Origin: Hominenteromicrobium mulieris
GTDB lineage: Bacteria; Bacillota; Clostridia; Oscillospirales; Acutalibacteraceae
Reading direction: 5' to 3' (one strand)
Length of the DNA stretch: 64,000 nucleotides
Assembly (NCBI RefSeq): GCF_020687165.1
Contig: NZ_JAJEQC010000012.1
This document shows, piece by piece, positions 7,651 through 16,083 of this stretch; the first letter of the stretch is position 1, and each line of letters starts with the position of its first letter. Under the pieces are notes generated by a model that did no database searches, was not told the origin of the DNA, and saw nothing but the letters and a program-made list of their open reading frames with translations. The position numbers and the translations under genes are program-made.

Positions 7651-8967
7651 ATGAACACACAAATGGACACCATGGAAAAGCTGCGCATTTTATCGGATGC
7701 CGCAAAATATGACGCGGCGTGTACCTCAAGCGGCGTAAACCGCGCAGGCGTAAAGGGGCAGCTCGGTTCTGCCGCCGCGTGCGGCATCTGCCACAGCTTT
7801 GCAAGTGACGGCCGGTGCATCTCCCTTTTAAAGGTGCTAATGACGAACATATGTGCTTATGACTGCACGTATTGCCTCAACCGCCGCTCAAACGACACGC
7901 CCCGCGCGACGTTTCGCCCGCAGGAGCTGGCGGATCTGACCATCAGCTTTTACCGTCGCAATTATATTGAAGGGCTGTTTTTAAGCTCCGCCGTATTCGG
8001 CTCGCCGGACATCACCTGCGAAAGAATGCTCGAAACATTGCATATTCTGCGTAACGAGTATCACTTCAACGGTTATATTCACGTCAAAGCCATTCCCGGC
8101 GCGGACGAGACACTTTTGCAGCAGCTCGGCCTGCTTGCCGACCGCATGAGCGTCAATATCGAGCTGCCGTCAAACGACAGTCTAAAGCGCCTTGCGCCGC
8201 AGAAATCGAAGGAAAACATCCTGCTGCCTATGTCGCGCATTCGCGACGGCATCAAGGAAAACGCGCACGATCTCATACGGTACAAAAGTGCGCCGCGCTT
8301 CGTACCGGGTGGGCAGTCAACGCAAATGATCATCGGCGCAACGCCGGAAAACGACCGATGTATTTTGCAGCTGAGCGAAGGACTTTACCACAAGTATTCT
8401 TTGAAGCGCGTGTTTTACTCTGCGTATATACCGGTCGTGCAGGACAGAAATTTGCCCGCGCTCGACACCGCGCCGCCGCTTCTGCGCGAGCACAGGCTCT
8501 ATCAGGCCGATTGGCTTTTGCGGTTTTACGGCTTCACGGCGGACGAATTATTGAGCGAAAAAACGCCCGACCTCGACCCTATGTTAGACCCGAAATGCAG
8601 TTGGGCGGTGCGCCACCCGGAGGAATTCCCCGTGGAGGTGAACCGCGCGCCGTATGAGAAATTATTGCGCGTGCCGGGCATCGGCGTGGTGAGTGCAAAG
8701 CGCATCATCCGCGCCAGACGGCAAGCCAAGCTCGACCACGAGGGGCTGAAAAAGCTCGGTGTCGTCTTAAAGCGTGCTTCGTATTTTATCACCTGCAACG
8801 GCAAAATGCAGTGCCGTTTGCGCACAGACGAACCGGCGGTTTTGGCGGGCATTCTGCGCGACCGCGGGCTGCCGCAAGGCGGCATACAGCCCGAAATTCC
8901 CGAGCAGCTTTCATTATTCAACCCCACAAAGGAGGACGCGGTAAAATGTCTGACCGGACAACTGTAA
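7651..8967 (+). CDS. Putative DNA modification/repair radical SAM protein (TIGR03916-type)
   Basis: A 438-residue radical SAM enzyme. The [4Fe-4S] motif is CAYDCTYC with cysteines at 68, 72 and 75 (CX3CX2C), and two further cysteines sit upstream in ACGICHS. A helix-hairpin-helix (RVPGIGVVSAKRIIRARR, about residues 338-360) near the C-terminus suggests DNA binding. This layout matches the radical SAM family annotated as linked to uracil-DNA glycosylase-like genes and distantly related to spore photoproduct lyase. The reaction is not established for the family as far as I know. It is 15 bp behind dinB, so it should be SOS-induced. Its end overlaps the next gene by 22 bp, implying coupled translation. 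Confidence 0.85.
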   Translation: MNTQMDTMEKLRILSDAAKYDAACTSSGVNRAGVKGQLGSAAACGICHSFASDGRCISLLKVLMTNICAYDCTYCLNRRSNDTPRATFRPQELADLTISFYRRNYIEGLFLSSAVFGSPDITCERMLETLHILRNEYHFNGYIHVKAIPGADETLLQQLGLLADRMSVNIELPSNDSLKRLAPQKSKENILLPMSRIRDGIKENAHDLIRYKSAPRFVPGGQSTQMIIGATPENDRCILQLSEGLYHKYSLKRVFYSAYIPVVQDRNLPALDTAPPLLREHRLYQADWLLRFYGFTADELLSEKTPDLDPMLDPKCSWAVRHPEEFPVEVNRAPYEKLLRVPGIGVVSAKRIIRARRQAKLDHEGLKKLGVVLKRASYFITCNGKMQCRLRTDEPAVLAGILRDRGLPQGGIQPEIPEQLSLFNPTKEDAVKCLTGQL

Positions 8968-9704
8968 TGTATTACTACGACGGCACATATAACGGCTTTC
9001 TTTCCTGTGTGTTCGAGAGCTTTGCGGAAAAAGAAACGCCTGCCGCGATTTTGCCCGTTGATGAAGCCGACCAGACGTGTTTATTCGGCGCGAAGTATAT
9101 CGAGACCGACCTGCGCCGTGCCGAGCGTGTGCGCGTGTCGATTCCGAAGAAAATGGGCATGGAGGCGCAGGATATTTTGGAGCGCGCGTTTTTTACCTGT
9201 ATGCCCGAAAAGGAACTGCGTATGCTGGAATTCATGCGGTTGGGGTACAAGGTCGGGCGCGGCGTGTGCGGGCGACTGACCGAGCCTGCCGTCGATAAGA
9301 TCACGAAAGCGGTGCAGTTCCTTGAGCGGGAAGCGCACTTGTACCTCGGTTTTCTGCGCTTTGCGGAGTACGGCGACGTTCTTATCGCGCAGATTGAGCC
9401 GAAAAACAGCGTTTTACCCGTTATCGCGCCGCATTTTATCAACCGTTTTTCCGGTGAAGATTTCATGATCTTCGACCGCACGCATAAGCTTGCTTTATTA
9501 TATAAAGACGGCGCGACGGAATTTTTGCAGGCAGAGCACATCGAGCTGCCGCCGGAATCGCCGGAGGAGGAGAAATTCCGCGCCATGTGGCGCACGTTCT
9601 ACGACACCGTGGGCATTGAGGGCAGACGGAACGACCTGTGCCGCCGCACCCACATGCCAAAGCGCTACTGGAACCGTATGACGGAGATGCGGGATAAAGT
9701 TTGA
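8946..9704 (+). CDS. TIGR03915 family putative DNA repair protein (DUF4130)
   Basis: A 252-residue protein whose N-terminus (YYYDGTYNGFLSCVFESF) and RTFYDTVGIEGRRN-then-MPKRYW C-terminal block match the family found almost only beside the radical SAM protein upstream. Some relatives carry a fused uracil-DNA glycosylase domain at the C-terminus; this one does not, ending soon after MPKRYWNRM. ATG 8946 has AAAGGAGG upstream and starts inside the 3' end of the radical SAM gene. No catalytic motif is known to me, and a DNA-processing role is inferred from the association and from the LexA-controlled operon. A terminator follows. Confidence 0.82.
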   Translation: MSDRTTVMYYYDGTYNGFLSCVFESFAEKETPAAILPVDEADQTCLFGAKYIETDLRRAERVRVSIPKKMGMEAQDILERAFFTCMPEKELRMLEFMRLGYKVGRGVCGRLTEPAVDKITKAVQFLEREAHLYLGFLRFAEYGDVLIAQIEPKNSVLPVIAPHFINRFSGEDFMIFDRTHKLALLYKDGATEFLQAEHIELPPESPEEEKFRAMWRTFYDTVGIEGRRNDLCRRTHMPKRYWNRMTEMRDKV

Positions 9705-9720
9705 GATAAAATGAGAATGA

Positions 9721-9752
9721 AAAAGGACGGCTTCCGGGGAAGCTGTCCTTTT
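9721..9752 (+). terminator. Bidirectional terminator between convergent genes
   Basis: The arms AAAAGGACGGCTTCC and GGAAGCTGTCCTTTT have one mismatch. It closes the SOS operon and also serves the convergent lipoprotein gene. Confidence 0.75.
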
Positions 9753-9767
9753 GAAGTTTTACTAAAA

Positions 9768-10367
9768 TTACGTTCGCGGGGTTTGGCAGACGATGTCTAC
9801 AAAAAGGCGGCCGTCGGGGAGAAAGCTGACGCCGAGTGACGCGTCGCAATTTTCAGACACCGACCAGTATTCGTTGTAGACCTCGCCGAAGCCGACGGCG
9901 TCGGTGCTCAGGCGGTCGAGGTGCGTGGAGATGCGGTTTTCAAGGCCGGGGTAGGTGGTCGGCTCGCCGTACTGCGCGGTGAGGGTGCTGAGGAGCTTTT
10001 CGGGCAGCTTACAGTCCGCATCGGTCGGGTTTTCGACGAATAGGATCCTGCGGTAGCCGTAAAGCGTATCGGTGTTGAGATCGAAAAGCAGGTAGACCGA
10101 AAAATCACGGTTTTCGAGCGTTTCGGTCCGGTCTAAAACGTAGGCGTTGGCATAAAGGTCGTCTTCCTTGTAGGTGAGATTTTCCGCATCGAGCGCCGCA
10201 AGTACTTCGTTTTTCGTTTCGCCGAACATAGCGGGATAATCGAGCGCTTTGGCGCCTTTTTCCGCCGAGCAGGCGGTGAATCCGAGCAGAAGCAGGAGCA
10301 ACAGAAAAACGGGGAATGCGCGGTTTGCGGCATAGTACGCAAAATGAGAAAGCGAGCGCTTTTTCAT
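9768..10367 (-). CDS. Predicted lipoprotein, unknown function
   Basis: A 199-residue protein. A long leucine-rich signal segment (residues 18-31) ends in GFTAC, which makes Cys33 the probable lipidation site. The mature part has no motif I recognise. It is acidic and reads as alternating strands and helices, with a KNEVLAAL helix near residue 52 that recalls SmpA/BamE-like or clostridial extracellular alpha/beta modules; this is only an impression. AGGAGG at 7-8 bp supports the ATG at 10367. It appears to stand alone, convergent with the SOS operon. Confidence 0.65.
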   Translation of the reverse strand: MKKRSLSHFAYYAANRAFPVFLLLLLLLGFTACSAEKGAKALDYPAMFGETKNEVLAALDAENLTYKEDDLYANAYVLDRTETLENRDFSVYLLFDLNTDTLYGYRRILFVENPTDADCKLPEKLLSTLTAQYGEPTTYPGLENRISTHLDRLSTDAVGFGEVYNEYWSVSENCDASLGVSFLPDGRLFVDIVCQTPRT

Positions 10368-10500
10368 GGTATGACCTCCTGTTCAGGACGATGTTTTTTA
10401 TCTTGATTATAGAAAAGTGCGGAGAAAAAATCAATCGTCAAAGAAGATAAAAACGAGGGGGCGTTTGTTGGGTGAAATGACGGGCTGCGGTGAACGTGCG

Positions 10501-12096
10501 TCAATCTCCAAGCGTAATAAACTGCGTATGCTCCGGCAGGTTTTGAACTTCGGTTTTCAAAAACGCCGGTCTTAAATCAATATACGGCAGCTCTTCAAAC
10601 GGGAACCACGCGAAGTGGACGCTCGGTTCATTCGGGCTGTCGAAACGGTCGCCGCGGGTGATGAGATCGGTGCCGGAAGCGTCTACGGTGAAGTAGGTGC
10701 AAAGCTCGTGGTAACGCTGCTTTTTGCCTGTCGGGGTGAAGAAGCTTTGGGCAATCCACACGGCGCGCTCCGGCGCGACGGTGACACCCAGCTCTTCTTT
10801 TAACTCGCGCGTGAGGGCGTCCTCGGCCTTTTCACGCATGGTGACGCGGCCGCCGGGGAGGTAGTAGTGCTCTGCGCTGTCGTCTTTTGTGACGAGCAGC
10901 TTGCCGTTCTGCACGATGATGGCGGCGGTGCGGAAGTTGAACACGCCTTTATCCGTGGAGAATGAGATGTTCGGGTTATACGAGGCAAATTCCTTTGCGA
11001 GCCTTACGGCGAGCGCGACGATGTTCTCGTTCGCGCGGGATTTGTCGAATGTGCGGCAGCTTTCGCGCATGCGGCGCAGACGCTCTTTATGCTCGATGAG
11101 CGAGGACACGACAGCGGAGAAATTCTCCTTTGTGACGCGCACGCCCATATCGTGCGTTTGCAGGAAGTTGGCGTTATCTTCCTCCTGACCGGGAATGGCG
11201 TCGAACACGGCGAGCGGCAGGTTGCATGCGAGCGCTTCCGAGACGGTGAGGCCGCCCGGCTTTGTGATGATAAGGTCGGACGCGTGCATAAAGCGCTCTA
11301 CTTCCGTTGTGAACTGGACAAGCTTTGTCTTTTTCGACGAGTTCGGAATTTCGCTTTCAAAGAGCTTATAGAGCTTTTTGTTATTGCCCGTGATGATGAT
11401 GATCTGTAAATCGAGTGGGGAGGAGCACAGGCCGCGGTAGAGGTCTGCAATGTTGGAGACGCCCATGCTGCCGGCCATGAAGAGCACGGTGGGTACTTCC
11501 GGCTCGAGGTCCATTTCGGTGAGGAGTTTCGCCTGGTCTTCCTTGTCGAAGAAGACGTCGTGTACCGGGATGCCGTAGGGGTAGATATGCTTTTTCGGAA
11601 TGCCGAGACGGCGCAGGTCGTTCACCATGTCGTCGCAGGCAACGACGTAGGCATCGACATTCGGGGCAATCCACGCCTTGTGCACGCCGTAGTCTGTCAT
11701 GAGGCAGATGAGCGGGCAGGTGATGCGGCGGCGCTCCTTTAAACCGGAGATCATCTCTGTTGCGAACGGGTGCACGCTGATGATGACGTCCGGCGCGACC
11801 TCCGCTAAACGCGGATAGAGCTGGAGCGCCAGAAGCTCCGTTGTGCGGGGGACGAAATCCGCAAGGGGATTATCTTTATTTGTCGTTTTGTAGAGGCGGC
11901 CGAAGAGAGACGGGGTCTTCTTTGCCATAAAGAGGTAGCTGTCGCAAATGGTTTTGTCGAGCAGCTTGCCGATGCTTTTTAAGAAGTCCATTTGAATGAC
12001 TTCGTGGGTGGTGGTTTCGCGTATGTATTTTTCAAGTGCCGCAGCCGCGCGCAGGTGGCCGCCGCCGGTGGCACAGGTGAGAATCAAAATGCGCAT
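10501..12096 (-). CDS. Glycolipid glycosyltransferase (UgtP/MGDG synthase-like) fused to a Nudix hydrolase
   Basis: A 531-residue two-domain protein. Residues 1 to about 370 are a GT-B glycosyltransferase of the MGDG synthase/processive diacylglycerol glucosyltransferase type: LTCATGGGHLRAAAAL at the start, SVHPFATEMI in the middle, and ITKPGGLTVSEALACNLP in the nucleotide-sugar site. Residues from about 385 form a Nudix fold with the full box G-x5-E-x7-R-E-L-x-E-E-x-G-V at about 415-440. The first half would transfer sugar to diacylglycerol at the inner membrane face; the second would cleave a nucleoside-diphosphate-X compound. ATG 12096 with AAGGAG is preferred over an upstream extension. 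The fusion is unusual. Confidence 0.85.
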   Translation of the reverse strand: MRILILTCATGGGHLRAAAALEKYIRETTTHEVIQMDFLKSIGKLLDKTICDSYLFMAKKTPSLFGRLYKTTNKDNPLADFVPRTTELLALQLYPRLAEVAPDVIISVHPFATEMISGLKERRRITCPLICLMTDYGVHKAWIAPNVDAYVVACDDMVNDLRRLGIPKKHIYPYGIPVHDVFFDKEDQAKLLTEMDLEPEVPTVLFMAGSMGVSNIADLYRGLCSSPLDLQIIIITGNNKKLYKLFESEIPNSSKKTKLVQFTTEVERFMHASDLIITKPGGLTVSEALACNLPLAVFDAIPGQEEDNANFLQTHDMGVRVTKENFSAVVSSLIEHKERLRRMRESCRTFDKSRANENIVALAVRLAKEFASYNPNISFSTDKGVFNFRTAAIIVQNGKLLVTKDDSAEHYYLPGGRVTMREKAEDALTRELKEELGVTVAPERAVWIAQSFFTPTGKKQRYHELCTYFTVDASGTDLITRGDRFDSPNEPSVHFAWFPFEELPYIDLRPAFLKTEVQNLPEHTQFITLGD

Positions 12097-12371
12097 GATA
12101 CCGCTCCTTTTCAATAGCCTTTTCATCGGGTGTGTCTGAAAAATCAAAACTTATTTTCAGATACTCCCTGTCCTTTGCTCCAGTTTATCACATTTTTTTG
12201 TGAATTTCCATATATTGCGCGGAAATTAAGAAATCAAATCCGAAAAAAGAGTGAAATTTGCGGAAAATTTGCATTTTTCTGGAGACTTTTTTGCGGCTTT
12301 GCGGTATACTTAAAGTAAGCGGAGAACCTATATGCGTTCAAAAACTTTTAAGACATATTTAAACGTATGTC
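12097..12371. other. AT-rich intergenic stretch
   Basis: Between the divergent glycosyltransferase and VanW-type genes. It is rich in A and T with no credible gene. An isolated TATACT at 12305 lacks a matching -35. An open frame from 12332 into the next gene has no ribosome site and is taken as chance. Confidence 0.5.
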
Positions 12372-12400
12372 TTTACAAGAAAAGATGCGGCAGGTATAAT
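12372..12400 (+). promoter_or_regulatory. Promoter of the VanW-domain gene
   Basis: TTTACA at 12372-12377 and TATAAT at 12395-12400 are separated by 17 bp. The 5' leader is then about 120 nt. It contains short GCCGG/CCGGC-type complementary words but no riboswitch I recognise. Confidence 0.65.
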
Positions 12401-12500
12401 ATTCTCAGCCGGTATTTTGTCGGCGAAAAGGAGAGAATATCTGCAAAACGTAAGTCGGTACGATACAGAAAAGCGGCTGTGAGAAGCTGCCGGGATTTTC

Positions 12501-12526
12501 AGAAAGGCGATCTAGAAAGGCGATCT
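12501..12526 (+). repeat. Tandem 13-bp duplication over the ribosome site
   Basis: AGAAAGGCGATCT occurs twice back to back, ending 1 bp before the ATG at 12528. Each copy carries an AAAGG Shine-Dalgarno-like core, at about 8 and 21 bp from the start codon. Confidence 0.9.
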
Positions 12527-12527
12527 C

Positions 12528-14084
12528 ATGTATAGACATAAAACGAAAAAATATCGCGCGGCGGCGGTCGGCGCAGTTTTGGCGGCTGTCTTGATGCTGG
12601 GCTTTGCGGGCTGCGATAAGCTGCCGACGTCTTCCGACTCTGCGGCGACGGCGGCGCCGACGCCTACCCCGGAGCCGGAAGACCTGACCGTGTTTGCGGA
12701 AGGTACTACGATGGACGGCATCGACATTTCCGGCATGAAGCTCGCGGAAGCCGAAAAGGTGTGCAGAGCAGCGGCGTTAAAGCCGTATGCGAATATCAAC
12801 GTCACAGTGAAAAGCGGCGATACCGAAATGACCGCCAAGGGCAGCGAGCTGACCGTTGTGGATACGCTGGATATTACGCTGACGCGGCTTTTGAAATCGA
12901 GAAAAGCGGGCGACTACGAAATGACGTACTGCCTGACGCTCAAGAATTTTGAAAATGAATTAAAACAGAAGCTCGGCGATTTCGTTGTGCAGGCTAAGGA
13001 TGCGACCGTAGGCTCTTATGACTTTGACGCGGGCGACTTTATGTTTGAGGACGCCGTGAACGGCAAAAAGCTGGACGTTTACGGAACGCTTGCCGCCGTG
13101 AAGGCGCAGTTCCTTAAGAAGACGAGCGGCGAAGTAGAGGCTGCTTTGCAGGAGACCGCGGCGAAAGTGACCGTGGACGACCTGAGAAAAGATTTCGGCA
13201 TGATCTCCTCGTTTGAGACGGTCTCGACGAATACGGAAAACGGCAACCACAACATGGGTCTGGCGCTTTCTCGCGTGAACGGCACGGTTTTGAACCCGGG
13301 CGACACATTCTCTTATGAAAACATCGTGGGCGATTCCACAAACGCTTCCACGGGCTTTTTGCCGGCGGGCGGCCTTTCCGGCGGCGCGCTGGTGCAGATG
13401 TACGGCGGCGGCATTTGTCAGGCTTCTTCAACGATCTACGGTGCTGCGCTGCGTGCGGGTATGACAATCACGCTGCGCGACTGCCACTCTTCACCGTCTA
13501 CGTACGTGCCGATCGGTCTGGACGCGACGGTGAGTTACGGTGAGATCGACTTCCAGTTCCGCAATGATCTTGACACCCCGGTGTACATTATGAGTTGGAT
13601 GGACGGTGTGACGCTGCATGTGCAGTTCTACGGCAAGCACCCGAAAGAGTGGGACACGATCAATGTGTATTCCCAGACGACGAGCGAGATCCCGCCGCTG
13701 GACACTGTGAAATACGTGGTGGACCAGAACCTTAAAAAGGGCGAAAAGGTGCTTTCCACAAGCGGCAACTGGGGCTACGAGGCGAGCGCTTGGCGCGATT
13801 TTGTGAAGGACGGAGAGGTCATCCGCACCGAGACGCTGCCTTCCTCCTACTACGGCCCAAGCGGTACCATTTACCGCATCGGCCCGGGCACGGAGACGTC
13901 TTCCCCGAGCCCGACACCTACGGCAACCCCGACGGCAGCACCCACTGCGACCCCTGCGCCGACGGCTGCCCCGACTGCGGCACCTACGCCGGAGCCGACC
14001 CCTGCGCCGACCGCAGAACCGACGGCGGCCCCCACAGAGGAGCCCACACCGGAGCCTGTGACGGCGGCCGAAACCGGCGAATGA
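12528..14084 (+). CDS. VanW family lipoprotein with Pro/Thr/Ala-rich tail
   Basis: A 518-residue surface protein. The signal peptide ends in LGFAGC (Cys29). After an acidic linker, two repeat-like alpha/beta modules with the DGIDISGMKLAEA motif (about residues 64-210) resemble peptidoglycan-binding PG4-type modules. The VanW domain (about 228-370) shows NPGDTFSYE, GGGICQASSTIY and CHSSPSTYVPIGLDATV. Residues 452-518 are a low-complexity PTA/TPEP tail that could span the wall. VanW proteins occur in vancomycin clusters and widely in clostridia, with a cell-wall role that is not defined. It is monocistronic, with its own promoter and terminator. Confidence 0.85.
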   Translation: MYRHKTKKYRAAAVGAVLAAVLMLGFAGCDKLPTSSDSAATAAPTPTPEPEDLTVFAEGTTMDGIDISGMKLAEAEKVCRAAALKPYANINVTVKSGDTEMTAKGSELTVVDTLDITLTRLLKSRKAGDYEMTYCLTLKNFENELKQKLGDFVVQAKDATVGSYDFDAGDFMFEDAVNGKKLDVYGTLAAVKAQFLKKTSGEVEAALQETAAKVTVDDLRKDFGMISSFETVSTNTENGNHNMGLALSRVNGTVLNPGDTFSYENIVGDSTNASTGFLPAGGLSGGALVQMYGGGICQASSTIYGAALRAGMTITLRDCHSSPSTYVPIGLDATVSYGEIDFQFRNDLDTPVYIMSWMDGVTLHVQFYGKHPKEWDTINVYSQTTSEIPPLDTVKYVVDQNLKKGEKVLSTSGNWGYEASAWRDFVKDGEVIRTETLPSSYYGPSGTIYRIGPGTETSSPSPTPTATPTAAPTATPAPTAAPTAAPTPEPTPAPTAEPTAAPTEEPTPEPVTAAETGE

Positions 14085-14097
14085 GAATAAAAACAGT

Positions 14098-14127
14098 TTC
14101 CCCCTGCTCTTTTTTCGGCAGGGGGAA
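14098..14127 (+). terminator. Intrinsic terminator after the VanW gene
   Basis: The perfect 10-bp arms TTCCCCCTGC and GCAGGGGGAA are followed by TTT. Confidence 0.75.
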
Positions 14128-14141
14128 TTTGTGCAAGTGAA

Positions 14142-14167
14142 TATAATTGTGTCACCTCCGGTGACAC
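14142..14167 (+). promoter_or_regulatory. -10 element and palindromic operator before nadE
   Basis: TATAAT at 14142-14147 is followed at once by GTGTCACC (14149-14156), three bases, and GGTGACAC (14160-14167). This is a perfect 8-bp inverted repeat placed over the expected transcription start. The -35 is weak. A repressor of NAD synthesis such as NiaR is one possible user, but I cannot match its motif. Confidence 0.5.
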
Positions 14168-14184
14168 TTGAGAGGAGCTTATTT

Positions 14185-16083
14185 GTGAGCATAAAAATAG
14201 ACGGAATGGTGCGCGTAGCGGCGGCTACACCGCACGTGAAGGTGGCGGACTGCCCGTACAACAAAAACGAGATGGCGAAGATGATCCGCGAGGCGGCCGC
14301 AAACGGCGCTTCGGTCATCGCATTCCCGGAGCTTGCGATGACGGGCTACACCTGCGGCGACCTGTTTAAGGACAGAAAGCTGATGGAAAGCGCGAAGGCG
14401 TGCCTGTTTGACCTCATCGAAGAGACGGAAGACCTCGATATTCTGTGCGCGGTGGGTATGCCGATCCCGTCCGGCGGGGCACTGTATAACTGCGCGGCGG
14501 TGTTCAGTCGCGGCGTTTTGCTGGGCCTGCCGGCAAAGCAGCATATTCCGAATTACTCCGAATTTTACGAGCTGCGCCATTTTTCCCCCGCGCCGGAAAG
14601 CGGCATGCTGCGCTATGCGGGCGACTGGTACGGCTGCCGTGACGTGGTGTTTGAGCTTGCGCCGGACGTGACCGTGGGCGTGGAGATCTGCGAGGATGTT
14701 TGGGTGGCAGACCCGCCGAGCGTGACGCTTGCAAAGGGCGGCGCGACCGTTTTATTAAATCTTTCGTGCAGCGATGAAATTATCGGTAAGGCGCAGTACC
14801 GCCGCGACATGCTGCGCATGCACTCCGGTCGTCTGCTTGCAGCGTATGTGTACGCGGACAGCGGCTTTGGCGAAAGCACGACGGACATGATCTTTGCGGG
14901 ACACAATTTGATTTGCGAAAACGGCTCGTTACTGAACGAGAGCGATTTGTTTACGAACGGCATCACCTACGGCGACATCGACGTGGAGCGCCTTGTGCAG
15001 GAGCGCCGCCGCATGAATACGTGGCAGGACGAGCCTGTGTGCGACATCATCGACGCTTCGATGGACTTGCCCGAGTTTGAGACGACGCGCACGGCGTACC
15101 CGTACCCGTTTGTGCCGAAGGACGACGCCGACCTTTCCGCACGCTGCGAGACGATCCTCAAAATGCAGGCGACGGGTCTCGCGACGAGACTGAAGCACAT
15201 CGGCTGCAAAACGGCGGTCATTGGGCTTTCGGGCGGTCTCGATTCCACGTTGGCGTTGCTTGTGACGGCGAACGCGTTTGATATGCTCGGCCTGCCGCGC
15301 ACGGGCATCCGCACGGTATCGATGCCATGCTTCGGCACGACGGCGCGCACGAAGAGCAACGCGCAGTGCCTTGCGGAAGAGCTCAAGGTGCATTTTGACG
15401 AAATTCCGATTGCGAAGGCGGTGGAGCAGCACTTTAAGGACATTCAGCACGATCCCGAGGTGCTGGACGTGACGTATGAAAATTCGCAGGCGCGCGAGCG
15501 CACGCAGCTTTTGATGGACATTGCGAATCAGCACGGCGGCATTGTCATCGGCACGGGCGACCTTTCTGAGCTTGCGCTCGGCTGGGCGACGTACAACGGC
15601 GACCACATGTCGATGTATGCGGTGAACGCGTCTATCCCGAAGACACTGGTGCGCCACCTCGTGCGTTATGAGGCGATGCACGGCAACGACGAGCTGCGCC
15701 GTGTTTTACTTGATATTTTGGACACGCCGGTCAGCCCGGAATTATTGCCGCCGAAGGACGGCGAAATTTCACAGAAGACGGAAGACCTTGTGGGGCCGTA
15801 TGAACTGCATGATTACTATTTGTATTATATGCTGCGCTTTGGATTTACTCCGCGTAAAATTTATGCGATGGCGCTGCGCTCATTTGCGGGGCAGTATGAC
15901 GCCGAGACCATTAAAAAGTGGCTGAAAACGTTCTACCGCCGCTTCTTCCAGCAGCAGTTTAAGCGCTCCTGCCTGCCGGACGGCCCGAAGGTGGGCTCTG
16001 TGACGCTTTCGCCGCGCGGCGATTTCCGCATGCCGAGCGATGCGTGCAATACGGTGTGGAGAGAGGAGATCGAGACACTGTGA
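14185..16083 (+). CDS. nadE: Glutamine-dependent NAD+ synthetase
   Basis: A 632-residue fused enzyme making NAD+ from deamido-NAD+, ATP and glutamine. The N-terminal nitrilase-type amidase has Glu49 in AFPELAMTGY and the nucleophile Cys169 in VEICEDVWV. The C-terminal PP-loop synthetase carries GLSGGLDST near residue 349 and later GTGDLSELALGW. Length and order match the long bacterial NadE that uses glutamine directly. GTG 14185 is chosen because GAGGAG lies 7 bp upstream; an in-frame extension would run through the operator palindrome. It heads a six-gene run, and the next start overlaps its stop (GTGA). Confidence 0.93.
   Translation: MSIKIDGMVRVAAATPHVKVADCPYNKNEMAKMIREAAANGASVIAFPELAMTGYTCGDLFKDRKLMESAKACLFDLIEETEDLDILCAVGMPIPSGGALYNCAAVFSRGVLLGLPAKQHIPNYSEFYELRHFSPAPESGMLRYAGDWYGCRDVVFELAPDVTVGVEICEDVWVADPPSVTLAKGGATVLLNLSCSDEIIGKAQYRRDMLRMHSGRLLAAYVYADSGFGESTTDMIFAGHNLICENGSLLNESDLFTNGITYGDIDVERLVQERRRMNTWQDEPVCDIIDASMDLPEFETTRTAYPYPFVPKDDADLSARCETILKMQATGLATRLKHIGCKTAVIGLSGGLDSTLALLVTANAFDMLGLPRTGIRTVSMPCFGTTARTKSNAQCLAEELKVHFDEIPIAKAVEQHFKDIQHDPEVLDVTYENSQARERTQLLMDIANQHGGIVIGTGDLSELALGWATYNGDHMSMYAVNASIPKTLVRHLVRYEAMHGNDELRRVLLDILDTPVSPELLPPKDGEISQKTEDLVGPYELHDYYLYYMLRFGFTPRKIYAMALRSFAGQYDAETIKKWLKTFYRRFFQQQFKRSCLPDGPKVGSVTLSPRGDFRMPSDACNTVWREEIETL

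Noticed and set aside
12332..12535. Small open frame before the VanW gene
   Set aside because: It has no ribosome site, crosses the promoter and the start of the next gene, and encodes a basic low-information peptide.
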